Shown here piece by piece: positions 49,701-64,000 of a stretch of 64,000 bases of DNA. Below the pieces are notes generated by a model. The model was not told the origin of the DNA and did not search any database. It was given only the letters and a program-made list of their open reading frames with translations. Made by a program: the position numbers and the translations under genes. Source of the DNA: Lethocerus indicus (Eukaryota; Arthropoda; Insecta; Hemiptera; Belostomatidae); NCBI GenBank assembly GCA_019843655.1, contig JACDQD010000010.1:2339637-2403636 (forward strand), written 5' to 3'. Every line of letters begins with the position of its first letter. Within the stretch, counting starts at the first letter, position 1.

Positions 49701-51751
49701 TTGTGTGTCTTACTTATAGTTAGGAATGGAATTGTTAGTATAGTATAATAATTAAATATCTCGGCTGACAACCAGAAAGGGATGAACGGGACGAGTGATG
49801 GGTGTAGATAAAAACTACGATAAAAGGCGGGTATGTGTGTGATTTTTGCAGAGATGAGCAAAGCCGAAGAGAAGAATGGCGGCGGAGGCGGAGGCGGAGG
49901 TGGAGGCGGGGGCGTTTGGGCATGTATCCCGCCGCCCGAGTGTGGTCTTGTAGCTTCGTCGGGTCCCCTCTCCCAGTGCCCCTCGTCCCCCCCCTCGCAC
50001 TGCAACACGCGAACTAAAAAGATTCTCTATGACGCAGCCGAGTGCGACGACTTTGCGCGCGAGGAGATAGCCACCTACGAGGAGGTGGCCAAGCTCTACC
50101 CGAGGCCGGGGCTCTACAGGCCTCTTGCCCTCGTCGGACCTCCAGGAGTTGGACGCAACGAGCTCAAGCGCAGGCTAATTGCCACCGATTCCAACAAATA
50201 TCGCTCACCAGTACCTTGTAAGTAACCATCATTCCAGAAACAGGTTTCACAGCATCAGCTCGTCTTAACTGCACCAGCTAGAACATATTACATACCAACA
50301 TACCAAAAATACCCCTTCATAAAAACTAAGCTGTTAATACACTGAAGAGATTCTAGTTCAAAAGATCTACGGTCTTTGATGGACATAAATCAGCCCTACG
50401 ACATGCCAAAAGAGATGGACAGAATAAAAAAATCCAGAGACCAGTTTCAGTTTATTGTTAAAATTGAGGTTTAGTTAATATTACGCTAAAGGTATTCATT
50501 GTTATTCACCACACCAATATATTTAGAATTAAATTTAGCTAATAACTACAGCTTATGAGGCTAGTATACTGTGGTTCATTGGTTAAAGGTGTACCTCTTG
50601 AACCATTAAGTCAACTGTCTGTAAGGATTAGATTGACCTAGGTTCAGATTTAATAAATTATAGAGTATTTTTAGCTGGCTAATACATAGAGAAAAAAAAT
50701 ATTAATTTAACCATATCCAAACAAAAAGTTACTAACTCCTAATAATAATAATGGTCAAATTTAATTAATGACACATTTTTACACTGATTTTTATTTTTCG
50801 GGATTATTATAGGATTGAAAAAATTGTTAACCATATACAGCATTATATAATATTACAGATACAACAAGATCCATACGACCTGGAGAGGTGAACGGAAAAG
50901 ATTACTACTTTGTTAGTCGGGAAAGCATGGAGGAAGAAATAGAGGCAGGAAAGTTTCTGGAATACGGAGAGTACAAAGGAAATCTGTACGGTACATCAAC
51001 GGAAAGTGTCCTCTCGTTGATCAATGCTGGCTACGTGTGCATTCTAAGCCCGCACTATCAAGTGAGTGTTTACTCATTTCGCTGGTAGTTTTAATTCTTG
51101 ACCAGTTTGATTCTTGTTTAATTTCAAGTGTATTTTCAATTGACATGCACTAGGTTATTAAAACCCTGATTAAAGCATACAAGAGAAAAATGCCCTGTCA
51201 TGGTCTCTGTTTTAATATTAGTTCTGTGTGTATACGTTTATTTTATTTTTGTTTGTATTTAATTTGTTTAGAAGTTTATTAGTAAAGAAATATAACAACC
51301 ACAATTACTATAATAATTGATTATGCTATATGACAATTGATTATTTTACAGGCAATAAAAATGATGAGAACACCACAAATTAAGCCTTATATTATATATA
51401 TTAAACCACCACTTTTTGATAAGCTCAAAGAAACCCGCACTGCCGCCTTTGCTAGATCAACTTTTGATGAAAACAGTTCCAGGGGTTTTACGGTAAGTTC
51501 ATTGTTTATCCTGAATGAGAATAAATTATATTGTAATTATTTGGTTTCTTTAAATTGATTTTTTTTTAATACAGGATGAAGAGTTGAAAGATATGATCCA
51601 CAGCGGAGAGAAAATAGAGTACATGTTTTCTCACTTTTTTGATGATACAATTGTTAATTCAGACCTTTCAGCAGCATTTGAAACATTAGTGAGAGTGGCA
51701 ATATCAGTTGAAACAGAACCTCTGTGGGTACCTGCCTCGTGGGTACAGTGA
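43743..51751 (+). CDS. metro: MAGUK p55-family scaffold, MPP7/metro type
   Basis: Scaffold of membrane-junction and synaptic complexes. Exons: 43743-43782, 44066-44349, 44523-44654, 46268-46435, 47190-47386, 47764-47882, 49852-50217, 50859-51061, 51352-51492, 51575-51751. All ten introns/phases fit and give 608 aa (human MPP7 576). L27 repeats occupy about 14-125, with HDAVAQKDY typical of L27C. The PDZ domain spans about 139-225 ([30 protein letters not shown], nearly as in MPP7). SH3 follows at about 229-294 ([15 protein letters not shown]274-W275), then GK at about 403-608 ending LWVPASWVQ. The P-loop reads [10 protein letters not shown], lacking the GKS/T of true guanylate kinases, as in other MAGUKs. 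Residues 323-334 are twelve Gly. No basic HOOK/4.1-binding segment is seen. MSNGNWDP six codons in is an alternative start. Confidence 0.93.
47525..47577 (-). repeat. tRNA-like SINE remnant in metro intron 5
   Basis: On the minus strand, TAGCGCAGTGGTTAGA (A-box type) is followed about 28 nt later by AGTTTGAATC (B-box type, compare GGTTCGAATC). This is the usual layout of a tRNA-derived SINE head. It is intronic and degenerate. Confidence 0.5.
49878..49913 (+). repeat. Twelve-codon glycine run in metro exon 7
   Basis: In-frame GGN codons (GGC, GGA, GGT and GGG mixed) encode Gly323-334 between the SH3 and GK domains. Codon mixing argues against a recent pure trinucleotide expansion. The antisense open frame with a Pro run here is a shadow. 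Confidence 0.9.
50572..50651 (+). repeat. tRNA-like SINE remnant in metro intron 7
   Basis: TGGTTCATTGGTTAAAGG (A-box-like) at 50572-50589 is followed by GGTTCAGATTT (B-box-like) at 50641-50651. Spacing is on the long side for a tRNA. Weak but in keeping with the other SINE-like copies. Confidence 0.4.
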
Positions 51752-54700
51752 CCTATCTTAACTGGGTAAATAGCATATTTAACAATACAGATTTTTTTAA
51801 ATTGAAAAAATGACATTTGATATCTTGCAGAGACATTTATTCTAACATGTTTTTATCTAGCTGGTGTAATTGCAAACATTGGAGCTGTGTAGGAGAATAC
51901 AGGCTACAAAGAAGCCTTAACTTGTCAATTTCCATTATACACATTTCTTATTTTCATTCTAATGCAAATCATCCTTTGGACATTCACTTAACATTGTTAT
52001 ATTACTTTAATTTGTTTTGCTTCTTTTCTAGGAATAATACGGGAATAAAAAAACGCTTTATTGGATGAAATAGTGAACAATAATAAATAAGAAGAGTGTG
52101 TCTGCTGTGTTAGTTTTCTGCTTAAAAAAAAATATTTTTGCCAAAATGCCTTGCTCCTGCATTCTTATTCAATTTTTTTGTATCATCTATAATCTACTTT
52201 TGCGGTGGCAAATTGTTATATACATTAAACTACCAGAAGGAGCCCATCGTTAACACTTTTTCCACTTGGAAAAAAACTTTTGCGCTCCTGCTATGTTAAT
52301 GGATCAAGTTTTCTAACCCACCTGTAATCGAAAAAATTTGACATGTTCCCTCACAAAGAGGTATCCCTTTAGTGCTCTTATTACTATATATAAATAATAA
52401 TAATAATAATATGTAAGTAATTATGTAATTTAATGCCCTATTATCGACATAGATTTGTATTTCAATGAACCATGACATGTTCAGGAATGAATTAATATAA
52501 CGTGTAAAATGTGTATGTGTGTCAAAGTTTATTGCATGTAGATATATATGTATATAAGTGCACACACATACACACTTACATTCACTTTTTTACCCTTAAA
52601 GATTAATACACTTATAATTAAGATATTATGATTTGTATTCATTTATAGGTTTAAAGATTTGATTGTTCAGCATATTATTTAGACATTTGTTTTGTTGTTA
52701 TATAATGTTTGTATCTTTTAACAATGTCTATTTATCTCTAAAATAATAATTATATTAGAGAAAATAAACATTGCTTAAAAGTTGTTTATTATGTGAGTTA
52801 TAGCAAGTTTAAATCTCTGTGAATATTGACAGACGTTAGACATGACCTAGAAATTCCTCAAAGTAGAAATGTTATTATGAACTACTGATATAAATGAAAC
52901 AATATCAGTATAAGAACAAGTATTGTTTTCTCCATGATATACCAAATTGTGACAATTAGTTTATTTTTGTACTTGATCTAAATATTGTGCACATTAATAT
53001 ATATTTATTTATTTATTTATTTATATTAATTTAATTTTTTGTATCAATGCTTTCAATGTTCCCCCATCTTTTTTTTTATTCTCTCGACACTGATAATATT
53101 TAATATTTTAAATATCTTCCGATACTTTTGAAATAACTGGTGCAAGTCTTCTCAAATTTTTTGTGAATGCTAGCTACGTTGCTTATTATAAGGGGAACAT
53201 TGATGCTCTCTTTATTGATCTAATACCTTTAATGTATACAATAGGCCAAATATTTGTATTTAATTTAATACATTTAATTATAAAACATTGGAAAATAAAA
53301 TTATATAAGTTGAAATTCAATAGGTTAGGAAGAAGCTAAGGTGACCACAAAAATTTTAGCAGTATACAAAAGAAAGTTATCCAATTAAGTCTAGTATTCT
53401 CTTGTTAATTTGTACTTTCTAGTCAGAAACCACCCACTGAAATTGATTTAATCTCTTCCCCACCGTAGGTAGTTATAGGATTTGTCAGTATTATGAAATA
53501 AACTAAAAGAAATATAATTTTTATAGTTCAAATTGCACTGTAATTAAATTTGAAAAGATATTAATTACTTTAAGGCATATGGACACACCCAGATATTCTA
53601 ATATCAGAAAAATGTTTAGGTTTACGAATTTCCTCAGGAAAATTAGAATAATAATTAATTGTTAATAGGTTGCATAAATATTTTATTTTTGGATACCCTT
53701 CTTTCAGGTAGAATCTTTTCCTTTTAAATTATTGCATATCTTATAATGCAATTATTGGATTTTAAATATTAGTCTATAGATTACACAGATTTAGATGCAG
53801 AATTTATTGAATTGAATTGTATTAACAAACACTGTCAGAAATTTAAGATGGAATCTATTTTTCATACCGTTTCTATTAATTATTAAATTATCATCTTAGA
53901 TAGCAGTGACTATTTACCTGCTGAACTTGAAATTATTTTCATTAGCAACTTCCATTTGTTAATGTTATTTTTTGTTGCTATTAAATCTACTTTGTGTAAG
54001 CAATTTGTTTTATATTTATAGTGAAGTAAGGCAATTGTTTTTCTTGTTACAGTTGTTTTCTTACTGTTACTATTTGTGTGTGAACCTTTTACCACTAATA
54101 TGCTTTTTCATTTCACGAATATTAGCATCTTTTAAAGCATATTTGCGCCAAATTGTTAGGTTTGTTTTGTTTGTATAAATGTAAGAACCTGTTTGTTGGT
54201 TTTTGGAGTAATATTTAGTTGACACACATAATTACATGTATTTATAACCACCAATGTAATCATCTTCATATTTTACTAGTCATTTTTAGTATTAATAGGA
54301 TTAAATAGCCATTCCAAAGATAATCGGTACTTATTAAAAATCACAAGGGATAATGTCCCTTGGTCACACGTATAAAAAATTTATGTTCACAGTATTTCAT
54401 ATTGTATACAAAGATTGTAACTTATAGTTTCAGTGACATCAATGAAATTATAATTTATAAAATTGACGGAAGTAAGCATCAGGATTTCATGTGTCTTTAC
54501 ACCAATGCTGTCAGTCTAGAATGAATGAAATCAATAAATAATATGTCAAACTATTTTCATTTTAATATCTAGTTCTTTTTGAAGATCATACACTTGTATC
54601 TACATACAATCTTATAATTTACTTCTAAATTGGTATGTCTGTGTATTTACATTGAAATGACTTTGATATACTACTGCAGTTTGTCTGCAGCTCATATGAT

Positions 54701-55519
54701 CTGTGTTCAAATTGTTACAAACTGTTATGTACAATTAAAAATAAATCTGCTTGTTAAAGATTTAACTAATAATTTATTGGGAAAAAAATAAACTGTTGGG
54801 CCTCAGAAAAGTTAGTGTATATCCCAAGTTGTTGAAATACAATGTATATTAATAATGTTATTGTAGAGTGTGAATAAACATTATTTTTTAAATTAGGTTG
54901 TTGAGTATAAGTAAGCTGTTTGCACTCAGTTTTGAAAAGTTGAACATTAAGGTATATCTTTTCCTTTATTTAAATCTGTTTGCTGTAAATTTGTATCTTT
55001 AAAATTAATAAAAAAAAGGATTTATCAGATATTTTTCTTTTGTTTCTAAATTACAGAAAACCTAATTTGAACTCCTGCAAGTTGTATTTGAGTATATACA
55101 TCCAATTTGTGGATATACAAATATCATTCTGTGGTATTTATTGATGTATATGTATTTTAACAGAAATTACTTTTGTGATCAATAAGAAAAGCTAATAGTT
55201 CAACAATGTTAATTTTGCCTAATGAAAAAATTGGCTGGAATTTCGTTACAAACAGTTTCATATATATACCCCTCAACTTATGAACATCAGCCTTATGAAC
55301 AAAATTTTACAGAACAAAAAATTTTAAGTTCAAACTGTGTTGTTTTGGCAAGAGTTTACATTATTAGAGTTATTGTGACTCTATAACTCCTATCCTTTGT
55401 AAGTAAACAAGTAAATAAAACAGAATTGCATGTACCAATGGGCTCAAATATCGCAATATGTTATAAAAATGTGATGAACATCATATTTGAAACAATGACC
55501 AAAGTAATATAGTTTTGTA
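51752..55519. other. AT-rich spacer after metro
   Basis: No gene is seen in 3.8 kb. The first part should hold the metro 3' UTR; several AATAAA signals occur, for example near 52083 and 52764. A short (TTTA)n run lies at about 52994-53025. No open frame shows coding character. Confidence 0.5.
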
Positions 55520-55563
55520 TTCATTTTCTTTTCTAGGTGGCATTTGTGAAAGTTTTGCTCTCA
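55520..55563 (+). repeat. Second copy of the MITE-like right end
   Basis: TTCATTTTCT followed by TTCTAGGTGGC and TTTGTGAAAGTTTTGCTCTCA matches 22458-22500, with about 28 bp identical at the inner end of the match. No matching left end was noticed nearby. It lies about 255 bp upstream of the ATPsyn-gamma start, so it may fall in that gene's promoter or leader. Confidence 0.6.
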
Positions 55564-55818
55564 GTAACTGTCGGCAACCCGGAGTAATATACAGAATCAT
55601 TAGGTACATAAAACAATATTTAACAATTCATTTTATTTATTTTAATTATCACTTTACTTGAAATAATCAGAATGCACAACTGCATCAGGTATTTTAACGA
55701 CTCGCATCGTGTCGTTGGCTAACCTGCTTAATTCTTTTTCAACCTTCTTGAGCCGATCAGCTGTCACGTCGTTCCCGATTTTTTGCCGACCGTACGTGAA
55801 TTCCTTCTCTCAGCCAAG

Positions 55819-56694
55819 ATGTTCGGAAGAGTCGGGGTTTTGCTCGCTTATAATGGCAACCACCAACAACAGGCTCGAGGAATGGCCACCCTGAAAGCCA
55901 TATCCATCCGACTCAAGTCAGTGAAGAATATTCAAAAAATCACCCAGTCCATGAAGATGGTGTCCGCGGCTAAGTATTCCAGGGCCGAGAGGGAGCTGAA
56001 ACAGGCGAGGCCCTACGGTCTGGGCGCTAAGGACTTTTACGAAAAGGCCGAAGTCGCCACTCCGGAAGGTGAAGCCCCCCAGAAAATGATCATCGCCCTC
56101 ACTTCGGACCGAGGTCTCTGCGGGGCGGTTCACACTCAGGTCGCCCGACAGGTACGAACCGAAATTTGCGAAGATCCCGAGCACACGAAAGTGATTTGCG
56201 TCGGAGACAAGTCCAGGGCCATTTTGCAGAGGCTGTTCGGAAAGAACATCCTGATGGTGGCCAACGAAGTTGGCAGGAAGCCTCCGACCTTCACGGACGC
56301 GTCAAAAATCGCTAACGAAGCGAGCAAGTACGAATTTGCCGCCGGCAAAATAGTGTTCAACAGATTCAAGTCGGTTGTGTCCTACTCGACCAGCGATTTG
56401 CCACTTTACAGTAAGGGGGCGATAGCCAGCGCTTCGAAAATAAGCCTCTACGATTCGCTGGATGATGATGTTCTACAGAGCTATGCTGAATTTTCACTGG
56501 CATCGCTTCTTTTCTACGCGATGAAGGAGGGAGCGTGCAGTGAACAATCCTCACGTATGACTGCTATGGATAACGCCAGTAAGAACGCAGGCGAGATGAT
56601 CGACAAGCTAACCTTGACGTTTAACCGTACCCGTCAAGCTGTTATCACCAGGGAGCTCATTGAAATCATTTCTGGAGCTGCCGCTCTTCAGTAA
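55819..56694 (+). CDS. ATPsyngamma: ATP synthase F1 subunit gamma, mitochondrial (intronless)
   Basis: Central rotating shaft of the F1 catalytic head, coupling proton flow to ATP synthesis. The single open frame gives 291 aa, full length for the family. Residues 1-22 are a basic, acid-free presequence. The N-terminal coiled helix starts ATLKAISIRLKSVKNIQKI (23-41) and is followed by TQSMKMVSAAKYSRAE. The conserved TSDRGLCGA is at 95-103, and the C-terminal helix RTRQAVITRELIEIISGAAA closes the protein. The frame extends 12 codons upstream without an ATG, so the first ATG (context CCAAGATGT) is chosen. The coding region has no intron and is more GC-rich and CpG-rich than its flanks. It is intact with a poly(A) signal but no obvious genomic poly(A) tail or target duplication, so a functional gene is likelier than a processed pseudogene. 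Confidence 0.96.
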   Translation: MFGRVGVLLAYNGNHQQQARGMATLKAISIRLKSVKNIQKITQSMKMVSAAKYSRAERELKQARPYGLGAKDFYEKAEVATPEGEAPQKMIIALTSDRGLCGAVHTQVARQVRTEICEDPEHTKVICVGDKSRAILQRLFGKNILMVANEVGRKPPTFTDASKIANEASKYEFAAGKIVFNRFKSVVSYSTSDLPLYSKGAIASASKISLYDSLDDDVLQSYAEFSLASLLFYAMKEGACSEQSSRMTAMDNASKNAGEMIDKLTLTFNRTRQAVITRELIEIISGAAALQ

Positions 56695-56825
56695 TTATTG
56701 TGTGCAGAAATTCTTGTGCTGTAGAATTTATTAAATAGAATTTCTCGATATTTCCTCTACGTGTATTTAATACGTATGCTGCCATTGTCCTAGATAAGTT
56801 ATCAAACATCTGCTATGTACAGTGA

Positions 56826-56836
56826 AATAAAATAAA
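56826..56836 (+). terminator. Poly(A) signals of ATPsyn-gamma
   Basis: Two overlapping AATAAA hexamers 132-142 bp after the stop codon. Confidence 0.65.
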
Positions 56837-58580
56837 TGGGACAATTCTTATTGTTTGTACATATGACTATACCGGTTATTCATTATTGTGAATGATTTAA
56901 AGTTTCTATTACTTTCAGGAACTATTCTACATTCGATGGTGTAATGTGGTTATTTTAATATTCATAATTGTTTTATGGCATGCCTTTAAATTGAACTGGT
57001 TGTTTATTCTTAGTGTTGAATAGAAATTAATTATTTTTATAATGATGCTTTTGAAGCTTGATAAATGGAAGCTTTTTTCATAATAAAGTCAGAAAGTGTA
57101 ACATATTTTGCCATCTATGAAAACTAATGATGAATAAGAAAAAAGAATACCGATATTGTAAATATAATAAAATAACAATTTTGGTTAAGTACTGCACAAC
57201 TTTGGAGATGGCAAATCATTTTATTTTATATTCTACATAAGCTTTGAGCCCAAAGAATGGGAACAATTGTAAGAAGGGTGCTATTTTTGAATATTGCTTC
57301 ACAATAAGGGAAGTGTAGATCATGCAGAGGAATTGTTGATATTATGTATATTGTAATATGTGATGTATATGTAATATGAATTCATCCAGGAAGATTATTT
57401 ATGTATTCGGGCAAGTATACATTTTTTCTATTTTAACTATGCGTTGAATTAAGGTAGTAACCAAAATTATTATTAATATATATTCGGAACAAATTTTTAT
57501 TTAAATCTGCCATTAATCTTAATCAGATAGAAAATTGTGTCATAATGTTTGACCAAGTGATTGATAATTCTTGCTACTTTTGTTAAGATTAAGTTAGATT
57601 TAGGAAAACTAATTAATAGCTGCAATCATCAATAATAGCAATATCAAAAAGTAAAAAGAGATATTTGTTACAATATTAAATTGATTTATTGAAAACTTTT
57701 AAATATTTTCTGTAGGAGTCTAATAGTATGACTTTACTTGACTTTTTTAAAGTTATCAGTCTGTAGTATTTTTCTTTTCTTCTGTCCATTGCAAAAAACA
57801 TTACAAAGACATTATACATTATTCGGTGGTAAACCCAACTACACATCCTTTAACTGTCCAGGAATTAATTTATAGTTGTGCAGGAATTTAATCCATTTTC
57901 TGAAGAAACTAGATAACCCCCCCCCCCATTGACCACCGTGGATTAATTTTTTATTTTTTCCCCTGTATTTTTAAAACAATATTTCATTATGCGCTGGGAT
58001 TAAAGTTTGAAGTATATATTTTTAATATTTCAATGCTTATTCATTATCCTTTTAAGCATTCTCTAATAGATTACAGATTAATTAGGACAAGTAATGTGGA
58101 ATACGGATTTTTACGTTTTTTCGTTCAACATGGAAGGACGTATTTTATAATTACTAATTAAGATGTGTTAAGTTTAATTACATTAATTTGCAAGAAAAAG
58201 ATTATCGCACTTTGATATTTTATAATGGATTCAGTTAAATATACCAAATACTTTCTACTGGTAGGAGCTTTATTTTATATATGAAACGGAAATGAAATTA
58301 TTTTTGTTTCATTTCAATTATTTTAATTAGTTAAAATGAATGTTATATTTATAAATTATTTCCTATTTGAACAGTTAGCATTTATCAAAAGATAACCTGA
58401 CTCTACGTGCAACCTAATCGTTGTGGCGGTTTGTTAAACCCTGTTCCGAAAGTTTTTGTTTCAAATCTATTGATTAGTAATTATGTAATTGATCTTTCAG
58501 GGCGAGTTTGGCTAGAAACTTGTGATAATTGTTCCTTTTTTTTAACCTTTCGTTAAAACTATAAATATATTGCAATTGCC
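56837..58580. other. AT-rich spacer between ATPsyn-gamma and DHPS
   Basis: No exon is seen. A ten-base C-run lies at about 57918-57927. The last 150 bp should contain the DHPS promoter and leader; pyrimidine-rich DNA precedes the start codon. Confidence 0.5.
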
Positions 58581-61761
<3,181 letters not shown>

Positions 61762-62884
61762 ACAAAAATTGGTGAAAACAGGTATAAACAACTATTCATT
61801 ATGTATCATAACCCATCTCATTTTGACTTGTATTCATTACCTAACCTTTTATATTTTCTGATATGAAACAGAATACAGAGTACATTTTTTATTTTTTAAA
61901 ATTACTTCAAGAGCTCTTTCTTAATTATTTGTTCTATTGACCTTTTCCTCTGAATTTCAGTGATATGGGATGTTTATGTACTTTTTTATGAAATATAAGT
62001 TTATTATTTGGGATTTAAACTCAAGATATATCCTTCTCCTTACTTTATATTTGTTACCCATTTGGTCCTGTTCCTATTATGTATCCATTTGAAAATGTTT
62101 TCATGAATGTTATCGATATTTCTAAATGAGATAACCAACATTTATTATAAATAAATATAATATTTGGCTGGTAATAAATTGGGTGGTTTTCTGAGGCTGT
62201 CAGAAGTCAAAAGAGTTTTAGAAGTGAAATTTTCTTATAAACTATTTCATTATCTAGACAGACTATCCATTTCCTGTGTGATATTGTTCAAAACTTATAT
62301 TCTGAAAGAATTACTGTCATACCACAAACCATGAAAATTGATTAACAGTATTTTGTGTTTGTTGTATATTTGTGTTATTTAATATTGAATAAGAGTAATT
62401 TAGTTTTAATAACAATTCTGTGTTATGTTTTGATTCTTAAGGTTTTAGGTTCTGTATTCTGAGTTATTTAAAAAAAAGGAATATCAGATTAAAAAATGTA
62501 TTGTTATTTCAATGAATACTTTTATGATAAACTTCAGTTTTTGGGAAGTATCACTATTTGCCAAACATTTGTTATTTCATATTTAGCAATATATTGTTCA
62601 TTGAATACTTTTTTTAAATTTATTTGATATTTCAGTAAAAAGCATATGTATTGTTCTGTTTGTTATTAATATATAGAAAAAATATTTGTTTTTATGCAAA
62701 GGCAAAACACTAAAACTCTATCAATATATTGAGAATAATAATTTTGAAATGTCGATTTTCATATTTTTTTGTGATTCAACAGTTGGCTACAGTGTCTAAT
62801 TGATGGCGGGCACTGTTTAGGTCCGTGCGTTTTGTGGGAGGCTGCTTTTAACGTTTGAATTGTTTTGGTCCACATTCGTCAACT
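61762..62884. other. DHPS 3' UTR and Nup205 promoter
   Basis: AT-rich spacer with no exon. AATAAA-type signals occur near 62148. The last about 90 bp before the Nup205 start has a higher GC content (TTGATGGCGGGCACTG), typical of a compact housekeeping promoter. Confidence 0.5.
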
Positions 62885-63734
62885 ATGGAAGGTATTGTTA
62901 ACTATCTCGAGGATTAAATAACCGATTTTAATACAAACCAATAGTGAAGTTTATTGTGTATTCTTTTTGAATTTTCAAAGATGACCGGTATTTTCGTTGG
63001 TTATTTCAAATAACAAGCATGGCATAACCTTGTGTATAAACTGTGAAAAGGGTTTTCAGATTAATAAGTGAATTCTGCTTGTGGTTTTTCTGCGCACAGT
63101 TTTTTTTTCATGTTTTATCAGTTACAAATTATTTGATGGAGTACTTTGCAATCTGTTTATATGTTATCATATTTTACAGTTTTAAGAATTTCTTTAAACC
63201 AATATTTCTATCGCCCAAATAGCATTCACATTTAATTATGTTCCGATAATCGAACGAGTTTGATTTGTTAATTTCTATCTCACCCTCTAAAATTATTAGT
63301 ACACCGCAAATAACTAATCTTATTTTTCTTCAGTTTTAGTTGATGATATGTGGACTCCTTACAAGGAATTTCAGCGAATCGTTGAGACTACCATTTCTAG
63401 GCCATCGAATGAACTTTTTGAAGAATTTGAGAGTGCATTAAGGAAACATAGGCAAAACTTTTTAACGCTGTTGAAAAATCCAGTATGTTTTGCTCATTTG
63501 TGAGATATAATTTAGCCGTGCAAATCAAAAGGTTATCCCCAGTGATATGTTATTCTATGTTGCAGCCAAAAAATGCCAAACATCGGGAAGAGTTAAACAA
63601 AGGAACTGTTGATGGAATTGAGCTACCTGGATTAGGCCGTTCTATATTACCTAAAGAATTAGTAGCCGAAGCCATTATCATATCCGATATGTATGAGCTG
63701 AATGAGTATATGGCTTTAGATCTTTTGGGAACAG
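62885..63734 (+). CDS. Nup205: Nuclear pore complex protein Nup205, N-terminal part (runs off window)
   Basis: Large scaffold nucleoporin of the inner ring. Three exons are visible: 62885-62891 (ATG, GAA and one base), 63334-63482 and 63566-63734, which ends after one base of the next codon at a GTAGAG donor. The next exon is not in the remaining 266 bp. The 108-residue start reads MEVLVDDMWTPYKEFQRI, then the Nup205 family signature NPPKNAKHREELNKGTVDG (about 51-69) and LPKELVAEAIIISDMYELNE. This parallels human Nup205 (NPPKN, LPEQLIKEAFILSDLFDIGE). The seven-base first coding exon is inferred from the split Val codon and the only ATG upstream that splices in phase, so the exact start is less certain than the other exons. 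Confidence 0.85.
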
Positions 63735-64000
63735 GTAGAGTACATATAAAATCCTTATTCATGCCCTATTGCGAGATCAGTTTCCACATAATTTTATTGT
63801 GTAATTATCCATCAGAAATACGGATAGGTCTGAGTTTGAATATAAGCATGTAAGTTATTAACTCAAAGGTCAAAGTTTTTAAACAAATTTGATGATATTT
63901 GGTACCTTTTTATTTAGACAAATAAAACCTCTTATTTAATTAACTTTAACATAATTTCATACTGTTTTTTTTATAATACCAAATAAAACCTGTAATAAGA
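63735..64000. other. Nup205 intron 3, incomplete
   Basis: AT-rich sequence after the exon 3 donor. No acceptor leading to a Nup205-like frame is seen before the window ends. Confidence 0.6.

Noticed and set aside
49649..50008. Minus-strand open frames with a Pro-rich run
   Set aside because: Antisense shadow of metro exon 7; the plus-strand exon fits the MAGUK family and splice phases.

Overview
The window is nuclear DNA of an arthropod, most probably an insect. It has spliced protein genes with GT-AG introns, AT-rich intergenic DNA, many microsatellites, SINE-like repeats, and orthologues of animal housekeeping genes. One of these is a MAGUK closest to human MPP7 and fly metro. The species cannot be fixed from the sequence alone.

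The window has two halves. From 1 to about 36.8 kb I find no confident protein-coding gene. The first 31 kb is unusual: CpG-containing GC-rich islands, long GA/GGA purine tracts, G-runs and (CA)n/(GA)n arrays alternate with AT-rich DNA. This fits the regulatory domain or giant intron of a developmental gene. Candidate parts of a minus-strand transcription unit are two tandem copies of a promoter plus non-coding first exon (34.5-35.6 kb), each with a GTAAG splice donor, and a possible 25-nt mini-exon at 10021-10045. The same region holds a CTCF-like site, a tRNA-derived SINE, a three-unit tandem repeat and a 0.57-kb element with inverted ends.

From 36.8 kb to the end the window is gene-dense, and exon-by-exon models could be built with phases that fit. 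SdhD (minus) and mRpL9 (plus) are head to head and share a 354-bp promoter region. They are followed by an MPP7/metro-type MAGUK (plus, 10 exons: L27, PDZ, SH3, GK), an intronless mitochondrial ATP synthase gamma gene (plus), deoxyhypusine synthase (plus, 7 exons) and the first three exons of Nup205 (plus, running off the window).

The genes do not form one pathway. Three serve the mitochondrion (complex II anchor, mitoribosome, ATP synthase). The others act in cell-junction/synapse scaffolding, eIF5A hypusination and the nuclear pore. The best leads are the duplicated promoter/first-exon module, a decayed copy of the metro start region inside an SdhD intron, the inverted-end element with a second copy of its end beside ATPsyn-gamma, the poly-Gly replacement of the MAGUK HOOK region, and strong exon-to-exon GC differences within single genes.
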